From Alphaproteobacteria bacterium (GTDB lineage Bacteria > Pseudomonadota > Alphaproteobacteria > Rhizobiales > Rhizobiaceae), in contig JAJRQF010000123.1 in assembly GCA_024280375.1 (NCBI GenBank), positions 1 through 64,000 on the forward strand: a stretch of 64,000 bases of DNA. Direction: 5' to 3'. The position numbers were made by a program, and so were the translations under genes. Under the pieces are notes generated by a model that worked only from the letters and a program-made list of their open reading frames with translations, did no database searches and had not been told where the DNA came from. Positions 18,209 through 26,511 of the stretch are shown piece after piece; position 1 is the first letter of the stretch, and every line of letters begins with the position of its first letter.

Positions 18209-20947
18209 CTATGCCTCCTGCTTTTTGAGTAACAGGGTCGCCAATATCCAAAACAGCACGCAGAAAAAGCCAATCCAAAGATAGCTTTGATAAAGCGAGG
18301 CAAAGCCCAACCCCTTGTTAAACACGCCGCTGGTGATCTGCTGGAAATAAAGCGCTGGAAAAGCATGGCCGACAAACCGCCCGCCGCCTTCAAGCGTCGA
18401 TACCGGATACATCATGCCGGAGAAGTTCAGGGTCGGGATCATAACAATGATGGCCGAGCCAAAAATTGCCGCCAACTGGGTCGAAACAAAGGATGATATG
18501 ACCAGCCCCAGCGAGGTTGCAGCAACGGCAAAAAACATCGCCCCAACCGCAAGCGCAAAGAAATTACCCGTTACCGGAACTTTGAAAAAGAACACCATCA
18601 ACGCTACCAGAGAAGCAAAACTGATTATGCCAAAGCCAATATAGGGCAATTGTTTGCCGACTAGAAATTCAATCTTTTTGGCAGGCGATGCATAAAGGTT
18701 GGTGATCGAGCCAAGCTCTTTTTCGCGTACCACGCCAAGGGCGGTAAGCATGGTTGAAAACATATACATCAACAACATCAACACGCCGGGTGATATGGCA
18801 AAAACACTCAGGAATGCCTGATTATAGCGAAACCGGGTTTCTATATTTGCTAAAGGTGGCACGGCTTGGCTGGCGCCTTCGCGGCGCGCATATTCCGCCA
18901 GATAATTGGCCAAAACCCCCTGCACATAGCCCCTCGAAGTTTCAGCCTGAAAGGTAACAGCCCCGTCAAACCATGCGCCCACGTTGGGAACATGGCCCTT
19001 GAGCAGATCGCGGCCAAAATCCGGGGGAATGATCAGTACAAACTTCAGCTCGCCGCTTTTTAACCGCCGGTCGAGATCGCTGCGAATGGCAATTTGTGGT
19101 TTCTGCTGAAAATAGCGCGAGCTTGAAAAGTTCTCTAAAAACCGGTGACTTTCCTGCGACTTGTCCTGATCAAGAACCGCATAATTGAGTTTCTCCACAT
19201 CAAATGAAATACCGTTGGCCATGGCAATCGCAAGAATGATCGGCCCGAGCAGGGCAAAGATCACACGAATAGGGTCGCGCACCAGTTCCATCGCCTCGCG
19301 CCGGGCAAAGGCCCAAGTTCGTGAAGGTGAAAAGAAGCTTGATGCCTTGGGTTTTGTTTTGGCGTTTTGGGGCACCTGTTCCGCTTGAGCCGTCTCAGCT
19401 TCCGGTACAATGCCGCTGGCCTCTTCGAGATATTCAATAAACGCATCTTCCAGAGTTGTGGCTCCGCGCGCTTTTCTCAACTCATCCGGCTTGTCCATGG
19501 CCAGAATTTTACCCGCATGCATAAGCGAAATCCGGTCGCAGCGTTCGGCCTCATTGATAAAATGGGTTGATATGAAAATCGTCACCCCGTCATCCCGCGA
19601 AAGCGCGATTAACATGCGCCAGAACTCATCACGCGCTATAGGGTCGACGCCTGAAGTGGGTTCATCCAAAATGAGCATTTCGGGTTGATGGATGACGGCG
19701 ACCGCCAATTGCAACCGTTGGCGCACGCCAAGTGGCAGGCTTTCCGGTAATTCATTTTGAACATCGGCAAGATCAAACCGCTCAATCATTTCATTGATGC
19801 GGGCTTTTCGTCCAGCCTTTGGCAGATCAAACAGGTCCGCATGCAAGGCAAGGTTTTGGCGCACGGTCAATTCGCCATATAGCGAAAAGGATTGCGACAT
19901 ATAGCCAACGCGGCGGCGGGTTTTCAGATCATTGGCATCGACCTCTTTGCCGAACAGTTTGGCGATGCCTTCACTTGGCGCAAGCAAGCCGGTTAACATT
20001 TTCATGGTCGTGGTTTTGCCGCAACCATTGGAACCTAAAAAGCCAAATATTTCGCCACGCTGAATTTTCACACTCACATGGTCAACGGCAGTAAAATCAC
20101 CAAACCGCATGGTTAAGTCCTTGGCTTCAATCGCCAAAACCCCGTCACTTTCAACTCTTGGCGGCAAGGTGACAACTTCATGACCGGCGCGCTTTTCTTC
20201 CGGTAACAGCGCAATAAAGCCCTCTTCGAGAGTTTTTGCCCCGGTTTTCTCCTTAATTTCATTTGAAGTGCCAACAGCCAAAACCCGGCCGTCATCCATG
20301 GCGATCAGATGGTCAAACCGCTCGGCCTCTTCCATATAAGCAGTCGCCGTAATCACACTCATTTCCGGGCGGCGTTTACGAATACGATCAATCAGCTCCC
20401 AGAATTGACGTCGTGAAAGTGGGTCAACGCCGGTTGTAGGCTCATCTAAAATAAGCAAGTCGGGATCGTGAATAAGCGCGCAACAAAGCGAGAGCTTTTG
20501 CTTCATACCGCCAGATAATTTGCCCGCCGGCCTTTTTGCAAAGGGGGCAAGCCCTGTCGATTCCAATAGGTCCTTGATGCGCCAGTCTCGCTCCTTGGCA
20601 GATTGCCCAAACAGGCGGCCAAAGAAATCCACATTCTCAAAAACGGATAGGGTAGGGTAGAGGTTGTGACCAAGACCCTGAGGCATATATGCGATTTGTG
20701 CGTAAACATTTTCACGGTGTTTACGGGTTGCCATATCACCACCAAGTACGTTCACATCGCCCTGCTGGATTTTACGAACACCAGCAATCAAGCCTAAGAG
20801 TGTCGACTTTCCAACACCATCCGGGCCAATCAACCCGACCATTTCGCCGCGTGGAACGGAAATTGAGACACCATCAAGAGCCAATGTCTCACCATAGCGG
20901 TGATTGACCGATTTTAGTGCTGCAACAAAATTTTGAGCATCAGCCAT
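18209..20947 (-). CDS. RbbA-like fused double ABC ATPase-permease
   Basis: A 912-residue efflux component with three parts. The first ABC domain has Walker A GPDGVGKST, signature LSGGMKQ and Walker B LLILDEPTTGVDP. The second has GSNGCGKTT, a variant signature LPLGVRQRL and MLILDEPTSGVDP. After a linker near residue 520-545, a C-terminal ABC-2 permease follows with an amphipathic loop VVREKELGSITNLYASPAKKIE and about six helices. E. coli RbbA (911 residues) has this order. The ATG at 20947 is used; an upstream in-frame TTG at 20965 is possible. It overlaps the end of the HlyD gene by eight bases, so it is translationally coupled. Confidence 0.93.
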   Translation of the reverse strand: MADAQNFVAALKSVNHRYGETLALDGVSISVPRGEMVGLIGPDGVGKSTLLGLIAGVRKIQQGDVNVLGGDMATRKHRENVYAQIAYMPQGLGHNLYPTLSVFENVDFFGRLFGQSAKERDWRIKDLLESTGLAPFAKRPAGKLSGGMKQKLSLCCALIHDPDLLILDEPTTGVDPLSRRQFWELIDRIRKRRPEMSVITATAYMEEAERFDHLIAMDDGRVLAVGTSNEIKEKTGAKTLEEGFIALLPEEKRAGHEVVTLPPRVESDGVLAIEAKDLTMRFGDFTAVDHVSVKIQRGEIFGFLGSNGCGKTTTMKMLTGLLAPSEGIAKLFGKEVDANDLKTRRRVGYMSQSFSLYGELTVRQNLALHADLFDLPKAGRKARINEMIERFDLADVQNELPESLPLGVRQRLQLAVAVIHQPEMLILDEPTSGVDPIARDEFWRMLIALSRDDGVTIFISTHFINEAERCDRISLMHAGKILAMDKPDELRKARGATTLEDAFIEYLEEASGIVPEAETAQAEQVPQNAKTKPKASSFFSPSRTWAFARREAMELVRDPIRVIFALLGPIILAIAMANGISFDVEKLNYAVLDQDKSQESHRFLENFSSSRYFQQKPQIAIRSDLDRRLKSGELKFVLIIPPDFGRDLLKGHVPNVGAWFDGAVTFQAETSRGYVQGVLANYLAEYARREGASQAVPPLANIETRFRYNQAFLSVFAISPGVLMLLMYMFSTMLTALGVVREKELGSITNLYASPAKKIEFLVGKQLPYIGFGIISFASLVALMVFFFKVPVTGNFFALAVGAMFFAVAATSLGLVISSFVSTQLAAIFGSAIIVMIPTLNFSGMMYPVSTLEGGGRFVGHAFPALYFQQITSGVFNKGLGFASLYQSYLWIGFFCVLFWILATLLLKKQEA

Positions 20948-21941
20948 CGTCAGAGCCTGAAACAACGGGCAGGTTGACCTTCAGGTTTTCCGGCCAGCTA
21001 ACATTGGATGAAAGTTTGACGTAGCCAATCCCGGTAATGCCCGCCTTCACCCGTTTTGCATATTTTTTCAAAACATCCACGGGCAGGCGCAGCTTGACCT
21101 TGAACATCAGCTTTTCCCGCTCGCTTTTTGTCTCAACATATTTTGGTGTGAATTGAGCATCTGAAGCCACAAATGATACCTTTGCCGGTATTACATATTG
21201 AGGGGCAGCATCAGGAACGATGCGGGCCTCTGCGCCAATTTCCAATTTACCTGCATCGGCGGTTGGCAGAAATATGGTCATATACACATCGGTCAGATCC
21301 AGGATTGTTACAATCTTGCCACCTGCACCAACAACCTCACCTGGCTGGGCAAGCCGGTATTGCACCCGCCCGCTTACCGGCGTTGTAAGTACATAGTCCT
21401 TGAGATTTTCCTCCAGTCTAAGTGCTCTGGCGATCGCCGCGGTAATGCCAGCCTTTGCCCGCTTAATACCGGCCTCTGCTGATATGACAGCTGATTGGGC
21501 CGCCAGTTGCGTGGCTTTTCTCTGGCCGACTTTTTCAAGTGTTGCGAACCCTTTTTTTACAAGAATCCTTGAACGCTCGTATTCCTGTTCTGCAAGTGTT
21601 AATTCGCTTTTGCGCTGGGATAAAAATGCAACCGCCTGATCAAGCTGCTGTTCGGCCTCTTCTGTTGCGGCATTTGCTTCTAAAAGCTGGGCATTAATTT
21701 CGGCCGCATCCATACGAACCAATATTTGCCCCGCCTCAACAGCGTCACCCTCTTTAACTAAAACCTCTTTGATTCGACCGGGAAATTTAGTGGCAATATC
21801 CGTGCGCTCGGCTTCCAGCCGCCCGTTCGAACTTGCAATGCCGGGTGGCAGGCCTTCCGGTTTAAATTTTTGCCAGGCAAAATAACCACCGCCGCCAATG
21901 GCAATTGCGACGAGTAAAAATAATCCGGTTTTCCAACGCAT
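20940..21941 (-). CDS. HlyD-family membrane fusion (periplasmic adaptor) protein
   Basis: A 333-residue adaptor that links the ABC transporter to an outer-membrane channel. It has an N-terminal anchor (GLFLLVAIAIGGGGYFAW), a lipoyl/barrel half-motif (RIKEVLVKEGDAVEAGQILVRMD), a long coiled-coil hairpin at about residues 80-175, and the matching VLTTPVSGRVQYRLAQPGEVVGAGG. AGGA precedes the ATG. It is the first gene of the operon HlyD-ABC-permease, the same order as E. coli ybhG-ybhF-ybhS-ybhR. No TolC-like outer-membrane gene is in the window. Confidence 0.92.
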   Translation of the reverse strand: MRWKTGLFLLVAIAIGGGGYFAWQKFKPEGLPPGIASSNGRLEAERTDIATKFPGRIKEVLVKEGDAVEAGQILVRMDAAEINAQLLEANAATEEAEQQLDQAVAFLSQRKSELTLAEQEYERSRILVKKGFATLEKVGQRKATQLAAQSAVISAEAGIKRAKAGITAAIARALRLEENLKDYVLTTPVSGRVQYRLAQPGEVVGAGGKIVTILDLTDVYMTIFLPTADAGKLEIGAEARIVPDAAPQYVIPAKVSFVASDAQFTPKYVETKSEREKLMFKVKLRLPVDVLKKYAKRVKAGITGIGYVKLSSNVSWPENLKVNLPVVSGSDDG

Positions 21942-22113
21942 AACAGGCTTTCCTTATCAATTTTTGCCTATCAGCCGGGGTTGATCGGTTGACGGGTATG
22001 GATCCATATTCTGACGCTCAACTCATTTCAGTGGAATAATACTATATTCAGTGATTCATTCTGACACAGATCAATATTTGAGTTGCGATCCATCTTGAAA
22101 TCGCTTGAGTGTT

Positions 22114-22142
22114 TATATAAGTTAGTTATCAGTCACTAACAA
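22114..22142 (-). promoter_or_regulatory. Promoter with inverted-repeat operator for the efflux operon
   Basis: Read leftwards, TTGTTA (22142-22137) and TATATA (22119-22114) are spaced by 17 bases, a good sigma70 pair. The spacer and -35 region carry the inverted repeat GTTAGT-N8-ACTAAC (22121-22140), the kind of site a TetR-family repressor binds between -35 and -10. The leader to the HlyD start would be about 165 bases. No TetR gene is encoded nearby. Confidence 0.6.
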
Positions 22143-22168
22143 GATGTATTACGTACTGGATTAAATGA

Positions 22169-22600
22169 ATGACAAATGAACTACTCAATTCCACCTCCAT
22201 GCCGATTATTGACAGGATGAACTTTCTATTTACCTCCATTGAAACTGGTAAGGTCAGGTCATTATTTTCAATAGGTTTATTAGGTGCAATGGTGGCTTTT
22301 TCATCGCCAGCATTTGCAGCGCAATTGACCAAAGATCAATTGTCGAACCAGATAATTGGCAAGACCCTGACGACCAAGCGCATGGGTATGAAGGTTCGGA
22401 TATTCTATAGCAAAGATGGCGGCGTAACGATGAAAATGCCTTTAATGTCGGGCAAAGGAACATGGAAGTTTAATGGTGATCAGATTTGTATGAACATGAA
22501 AAGCGGCCCCAAGCGCGGTAAAACCTGTTTGAGTTTTGAGCATGTGAAAGCAAATAAATACCGGAACTCTGAAGGCGTTGTTTTGTCCGTTGGGCAGTAG
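22169..22600 (+). CDS. Small secreted protein of unknown function
   Basis: A 143-residue protein with a hydrophobic signal-like segment SLFSIGLLGAMVAFSSPAFAAQ (residues about 30-51) and a probable cleavage at AFA-A. The mature part is about 93 residues, basic, with two cysteines (ICMNM and KTCLSF) likely to form a disulfide. LTKDQLSNQIIGKTL is reminiscent of DUF995-like rhizobial proteins, but I cannot assign it firmly. The start at 22169 gives an unusually long lead before the signal; the in-frame ATG at 22217 may be the true start. It is divergent from the efflux operon and so could share its control region. Confidence 0.6.
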   Translation: MTNELLNSTSMPIIDRMNFLFTSIETGKVRSLFSIGLLGAMVAFSSPAFAAQLTKDQLSNQIIGKTLTTKRMGMKVRIFYSKDGGVTMKMPLMSGKGTWKFNGDQICMNMKSGPKRGKTCLSFEHVKANKYRNSEGVVLSVGQ

Positions 22601-22750
22601 CTTTCTTAAACCAGTTTGAAAAAGGCTTTCCTCCCAGGACCCTTTTTTAAACAACAGGCCCGGGCGCATTGTATCAAATGTTCCCGGGTCAGGGGTCGAG
22701 ACCCTTAAAATCTCCAGTCGCGCCGTAATTTACGGATGAAGGAGTAAGTC

Positions 22751-23632
22751 ATGAAGACCGCTCAGTTTCATACAGCGTCCACGAATGCTGATATTCTTGC
22801 CAACCGTGTTAAAACGCTTGTTGAAAGCCCGGCCTATCGCCCGGCAACAGATGATCCAGAATTTCTGGAAACCAATGATTTACGGGCAGTTCGTCTACAG
22901 CTTGAATATATCAAACCTGAACTGTCGATGCGGCAGCAGGGCATCAGATCAACAATCATCGTTTTTGGCAGTGCCCGGTTGCTTTCTGCCGAGCAGCTGG
23001 AAACGCAGTTTGCCGAACTAAATGAGCAACTTGCCCTTTCACCAGAAGATGAAGACCTGCTTGCCAGGCAAAAAACCCTCAAGACGCGACAAAAATATGC
23101 CAAATATTATGACGAGGCGCGCAAGTTTTCTGCGATCGTTTCCAAGCGCTTTCAGGACGAACATCGGTGCGATTTTGTGGTGATCACTGGCGGCGGGCCG
23201 GGGATAATGGAAGCGGCAAACCGCGGTGCAGATGATGTGAATGCCCGCTCAATTGGGCTGAATATTGATCTGCCAAAAGAGCAGCAACCCAATCCGTTTA
23301 TTTCGCCGGAACTGTGCTTTCAGTTTCGCTATTTCGCCCTGCGCAAACTGCATTTTTTGATGCGGGCAAAAGCGCTTTTGGCTTTTCCCGGCGGGTTCGG
23401 CACTTTTGACGAATTGTTTGAGGTTTTAACCCTTGTTCAGACCAAAAAAGTAGCCCCCTTACCGATCGTTTTAATGGGCAAAGACTATTGGGCAAAGGCA
23501 GTAAATTTCGAATTTCTGGCGGAGGAAGGCTTTATCGGTGATGCGGATTTATCATTGTTTAAAATTACCGATTCTGCCGATGAAGCAGTGCAATTCATCA
23601 ATGATTTTTACCACGGTGTTCCACCGGAGTAA
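22751..23632 (+). CDS. LOG-family protein (TIGR00730-like nucleotide phosphoribohydrolase)
   Basis: A 293-residue Rossmann-like protein. The active-site motifs are GGGPGIMEAANRGA and PGGFGTFDELFE, the hallmark of LOG/YgdH proteins, which cleave nucleoside monophosphates (cytokinin-type or general) at the N-glycosidic bond. The N-terminal ~90 residues (including IVFGSARL) are the extension seen in the longer bacterial branch. GGAG lies before the ATG. It is followed 44 bases later by the beta-CASP protein gene, probably in one transcript. The physiological substrate is not known. Confidence 0.88.
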   Translation: MKTAQFHTASTNADILANRVKTLVESPAYRPATDDPEFLETNDLRAVRLQLEYIKPELSMRQQGIRSTIIVFGSARLLSAEQLETQFAELNEQLALSPEDEDLLARQKTLKTRQKYAKYYDEARKFSAIVSKRFQDEHRCDFVVITGGGPGIMEAANRGADDVNARSIGLNIDLPKEQQPNPFISPELCFQFRYFALRKLHFLMRAKALLAFPGGFGTFDELFEVLTLVQTKKVAPLPIVLMGKDYWAKAVNFEFLAEEGFIGDADLSLFKITDSADEAVQFINDFYHGVPPE

Positions 23633-23676
23633 CCAAACTTGAACAACAATAGCAAATTCAATCACGGAGCAGACAA

Positions 23677-25089
23677 ATGAGCGGTAATTCTACCTTGAAT
23701 ATTTCATTCCTCGGTGCCGCCGGTGAAGTTACCGGTTCTTGTTATCTGGTAGAAACGCCCTTTGTTCGATTTCTGGTCGATTGTGGCATGTTTCAAGGTG
23801 GCCGACAGGCGGATACGAAAAACCGAAAAGATTTTTCCTTTAAGCCGGAACAAATTGATTTTCTGGTTCTAACCCATGGGCATATCGACCATGGCGGCCT
23901 TATTCCAAAACTGTGCAAGGATGGTTTTCGCGGGCCAATATATACGACAGATGCAACCGCTGAGCTGCTCTCGATTATGTTGCGCGATAGTGCTCATATT
24001 CACGAATCAGGTGCTGAGCGTGAAAATAGAAAACGCAAGAATCGCGATAATCAAATTACCCCGCTCTATACGCTGGCCGATGCGAAAAAATCACTCGATC
24101 AGCTTGTTCCACAAAAATATGATGAGCGCTTTAGTCCGCATGAGGGCATTAAAATCAGAATGCGGGAGGCGGGGCATATTCTTGGCTCGGCCATTTTGGA
24201 AATCTGGATTACCAATCAGGGACAAACACAGAAAATTGTCTTTTCCGGCGATCTTGGCCAACCGGGTCGGCCGATTTTACGCGACCCTTCATATATCCAG
24301 AATACAGATTATCTGGTTGTTGAATCCACCTATGGCGACCGCGAGCACAAAGAGCTTGGACCATCGCTTGATGAGCTTGTTGAGGCCATCGACAACACAA
24401 TATTGACCGGCAAGGGAAATATAATTATTCCGGCCTTTGCGGTAGGGCGAACCCAGGAGCTTATTTACTATCTCTATAGTTTAACCAAGAAGAAGAGGGT
24501 TCAAAACCTGAGTGTTTTTCTTGATTCCCCCATGGCCCAAAATGTCACCAAACTAACCCGCCGGCATATCGAATTGTTTGACAAAGAAGCGAAAGAGCTG
24601 GCCGACTGGTATGAAAAACACGGCAACGAACTGACCTTGAAACTTACCGAAACAGTGCAGGAATCTATTGCCATTAACACCATACGTTCCGGCGCTATCA
24701 TTATTTCAGCAAGTGGCATGTGTAATGCAGGGCGTATTTTGCACCACCTTCGGCATGGGTTGGGCAATCGCGATAACACCATATTAATTGCCGGGTATCA
24801 GGCTTATGGCACGCTGGGCCGGCGGCTTGTGGACGGGGCCGAAAGTGTTCGGATTTTTGGTGATGAAATTCCGGTTCGGGCCAATATTATTACCATTGGT
24901 GGATTTTCTGCCCATGCAGATCGAAAAACTATTTTAAATTGGCTTGGCGGATTTGAAGCCCCTCCCAAACAAGTCTTTATTACCCACGGAGAGCCAAAAG
25001 CATCTTCAGCACTGGAAAGTGAAATTAACGCGCACTTTCATTGGAAAACAATTATTCCGGCCAATGGCGACAGGGTTGCTTTGGACTAA
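23677..25089 (+). CDS. Beta-CASP metallo-beta-lactamase (CPSF/YSH1-like) hydrolase
   Basis: A 470-residue RNA-specific MBL-fold hydrolase. Motif 2 HGHIDH lies at 67-72 and the fold opens with FLGAAGEVTGSCYL. Later motifs: AGHILGSAI, FSGDLGQPGRPIL with ESTYGDR, the beta-CASP domain (FAVGRTQELIYYLY, IIISASGMCNAGRILHHL), and the C-terminal IGGFSAHADR and FITHGEP. This set is typical of archaeal/bacterial beta-CASP ribonucleases related to CPSF-73, though bacterial members of this length remain mostly uncharacterised. Tandem placement after the LOG gene suggests nucleotide or RNA turnover. Confidence 0.9.
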   Translation: MSGNSTLNISFLGAAGEVTGSCYLVETPFVRFLVDCGMFQGGRQADTKNRKDFSFKPEQIDFLVLTHGHIDHGGLIPKLCKDGFRGPIYTTDATAELLSIMLRDSAHIHESGAERENRKRKNRDNQITPLYTLADAKKSLDQLVPQKYDERFSPHEGIKIRMREAGHILGSAILEIWITNQGQTQKIVFSGDLGQPGRPILRDPSYIQNTDYLVVESTYGDREHKELGPSLDELVEAIDNTILTGKGNIIIPAFAVGRTQELIYYLYSLTKKKRVQNLSVFLDSPMAQNVTKLTRRHIELFDKEAKELADWYEKHGNELTLKLTETVQESIAINTIRSGAIIISASGMCNAGRILHHLRHGLGNRDNTILIAGYQAYGTLGRRLVDGAESVRIFGDEIPVRANIITIGGFSAHADRKTILNWLGGFEAPPKQVFITHGEPKASSALESEINAHFHWKTIIPANGDRVALD

Positions 25090-25161
25090 AAGCGTCATGC
25101 AAGTAAGGCGGCCCGTAAGGCTTCAAACTTTGCTGGGACAATCTTTAGCGGCTTCCACACA

Positions 25162-25356
25162 TCAGCGTGGTGCGTGAATACTATTAAACGCAACATGCTT
25201 CAGCAATCGGCGGTATAGCGCTCTGGAAAAGCCAAGCCGGGCGTAATAAACGGTGCTGCGTAGTTCCAAATTAGGGGCAAATTTTGTTTTTCCATCTGTG
25301 ACCCGGAACACGTTGAACGTTACAGTTAGATAAATTTTGTGAGGAAAAACAAGTTG
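25162..25356 (-). pseudogene. Possible remnant of a coding sequence
   Basis: A 64-codon open stretch with no ATG and no ribosome binding site; a GTG at 25311 could give 49 residues (MFRVTDGKTKFAPNLEL...). The residue mix (several Arg, Tyr and Leu in helical spacing, KFAPNLELRSTVYYARLGFS) looks coding rather than random. It ends in a TGA at 25162. I do not recognise the parent family. Chance cannot be excluded. Confidence 0.2.
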
Positions 25357-25389
25357 TTATTTCAATTCACATAGTTATAAATATTTAAA

Positions 25390-25412
25390 TTCGAACCCTG
25401 CCGCCGCCAATC
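25390..25412 (+). repeat. Partial copy of the tRNA-Gln 3' end
   Basis: TTCGAACCCTGCCGCC here equals tRNA-Gln positions 16963-16978 exactly. After a three-base deletion the next seven bases, GCCAATC, also match (16982-16988). It includes the T-loop and the CCA end but no other tRNA part. Such 3' end copies are typical attachment-site footprints of integrated elements, yet no integrase is seen between the two copies. Confidence 0.6.
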
Positions 25413-25445
25413 TATATTTTTACTAAATTTATTAGGATAGAAATA

Positions 25446-25721
25446 ATGAAACATATAATTGCAGTTCTGGCCACCGTTACAATTTTAAGTATGGGTGCTG
25501 TTTCTCCCACCTACTCAGACTCTTTTTCCGACTATATATCTGATATATTGAATTCGCAGTACAATGGCATCAAACGAAAAGCCAAGGGCGATAAAAAGAA
25601 ACTAGCCAAATTGGCGAAAATTCGCTCTCGTGCCTTGAATAAAATAGATAAAGTGCAGGGAATGGCAGCCAGACCCATTGCCGTCTCAGCGCTAAAGGAA
25701 ATGGAAAAAGTAGTTGAGTAA
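25446..25721 (+). CDS. Small exported lysine-rich protein, unknown function
   Basis: A 91-residue protein with an N-terminal signal-like segment (HIIAVLATVTILSMGAVSP), then a short polar region and a strongly basic helical part (GIKRKAKGDKKKLAKLAKIRSRALNKIDKVQG). AGGATAG stands before the ATG. No cysteines and no recognisable domain. It could be exported and act as a small basic periplasmic protein. It ends seven bases before the convergent PhnA-like gene. Confidence 0.55.
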   Translation: MKHIIAVLATVTILSMGAVSPTYSDSFSDYISDILNSQYNGIKRKAKGDKKKLAKLAKIRSRALNKIDKVQGMAARPIAVSALKEMEKVVE

Positions 25722-25727
25722 CACTGC

Positions 25728-26321
25728 TTAACCGGATTTCTTGACGAACTCGGTCAATATCACAATCTGCTGACCGCTGATGCGGCCTTCGATGTGCTTT
25801 TCATTATCCGCCACCAGCGAGATATTGCGCACCGCCGTGCCGCGCTTTGCGGTAAAGCCCGCACCTTTGACGTTGAGGTCCTTAATCAATGTCACGCTAT
25901 CGCCAGCCTGTAGCTGCGCGCCATTGGCATCCAGATGTTTGACCGAATCGTTTTCATTACTTTCAGCAGCACCGGATATTGCCCCCGATTTGGCCAATGC
26001 GAGAGTTTCATCATCAAGATAGAGCATGTCGAGCAGGTCTTGCGCCCAGCTTTCTGCCTTCAGCCGATCAAGCATCCGCCACGCCATAATCTGAACCGGC
26101 GGAACCTGGCTCCACATGCTTTCATTCAGGCAGCGCCAATGGCGAATATCAATTTTATCCGGATTATCAATCTGACCGCGGCAAGTGGTGCAAAGCAGGA
26201 TATTGTTTTCCGCATTAGCATCCGTGGTTGGTGAAACCTGAAAGGCGGCAAGGCCTTCGCTGGCGCTGCACAATTCACATTTGTTTTCCGCGCGGGCGGT
26301 AAGGCTGGCCTCAAGGCTCAT
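25728..26321 (-). CDS. PhnA-like zinc-ribbon protein
   Basis: A protein of about 197 residues of the PhnA (alkylphosphonate utilisation operon protein A) family. The N-terminal zinc ribbon has CELC near residue 13-16 and CTTC about 33 residues later. The C-terminal PhnA domain is seen as LDANGAQLQAGDSVTLIKDLNVKGAGFTAKRGTAVRNI, ending in RISGQQIVILTEFVKKS. The middle ~70 residues are an extra helical part. Despite the name, PhnA is not known to act in phosphonate breakdown and its role is unknown. The ATG at 26321 is used; a GTG at 26354 is a weaker alternative. Confidence 0.85.
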   Translation of the reverse strand: MSLEASLTARAENKCELCSASEGLAAFQVSPTTDANAENNILLCTTCRGQIDNPDKIDIRHWRCLNESMWSQVPPVQIMAWRMLDRLKAESWAQDLLDMLYLDDETLALAKSGAISGAAESNENDSVKHLDANGAQLQAGDSVTLIKDLNVKGAGFTAKRGTAVRNISLVADNEKHIEGRISGQQIVILTEFVKKSG

Positions 26322-26511
26322 GGTATGCTCACTGATGATATTACAATTGCACACCTTTTGCCGCGATGAGCACTAATTTTCAAGCGGTTTCAATGGCGCT
26401 TGTAAAAAAAATCGTCGATATCTTCCGCTTCCAGTTCCAAGAATGCGCGATGGGTTGCCATCCAATTGACCGACAGGGTCAATCGGACAAATTTGCCAGA
26501 CTATCTGGAAA

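Larger units (their letters stand above)
25090..25445. other. Intergenic stretch without a clear gene
   Basis: 356 bases between the beta-CASP gene and a small secreted protein. On the minus strand positions 25356-25162 form an open frame without an ATG whose translation (for example LELRSTVYYARLGFSRALYRR) reads like real protein, so it may be a decayed gene end. The right part is AT-rich and holds the tRNA 3' end remnant. No promoter is obvious. Confidence 0.4.

Noticed and set aside
18209-20947. Variant second ABC signature (LPLGVRQRL) as a sign of a dead ATPase site
   Set aside because: This variant is usual in the second ABC domain of RbbA/YbhF-type proteins as far as I know, and Walker A and B are intact.
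22640-22700. CCCGGG-containing hairpin before the LOG gene as a terminator
   Set aside because: The two CCCGGG are separately palindromic and no T-run follows; a stem can be drawn but the evidence is weak.
16986-25389. Genomic island bounded by tRNA-Gln and its remnant, as a confirmed island
   Set aside because: The repeat is reported as a finding, but no integrase or phage gene lies inside and composition does not visibly differ, so an island is not called as a feature.
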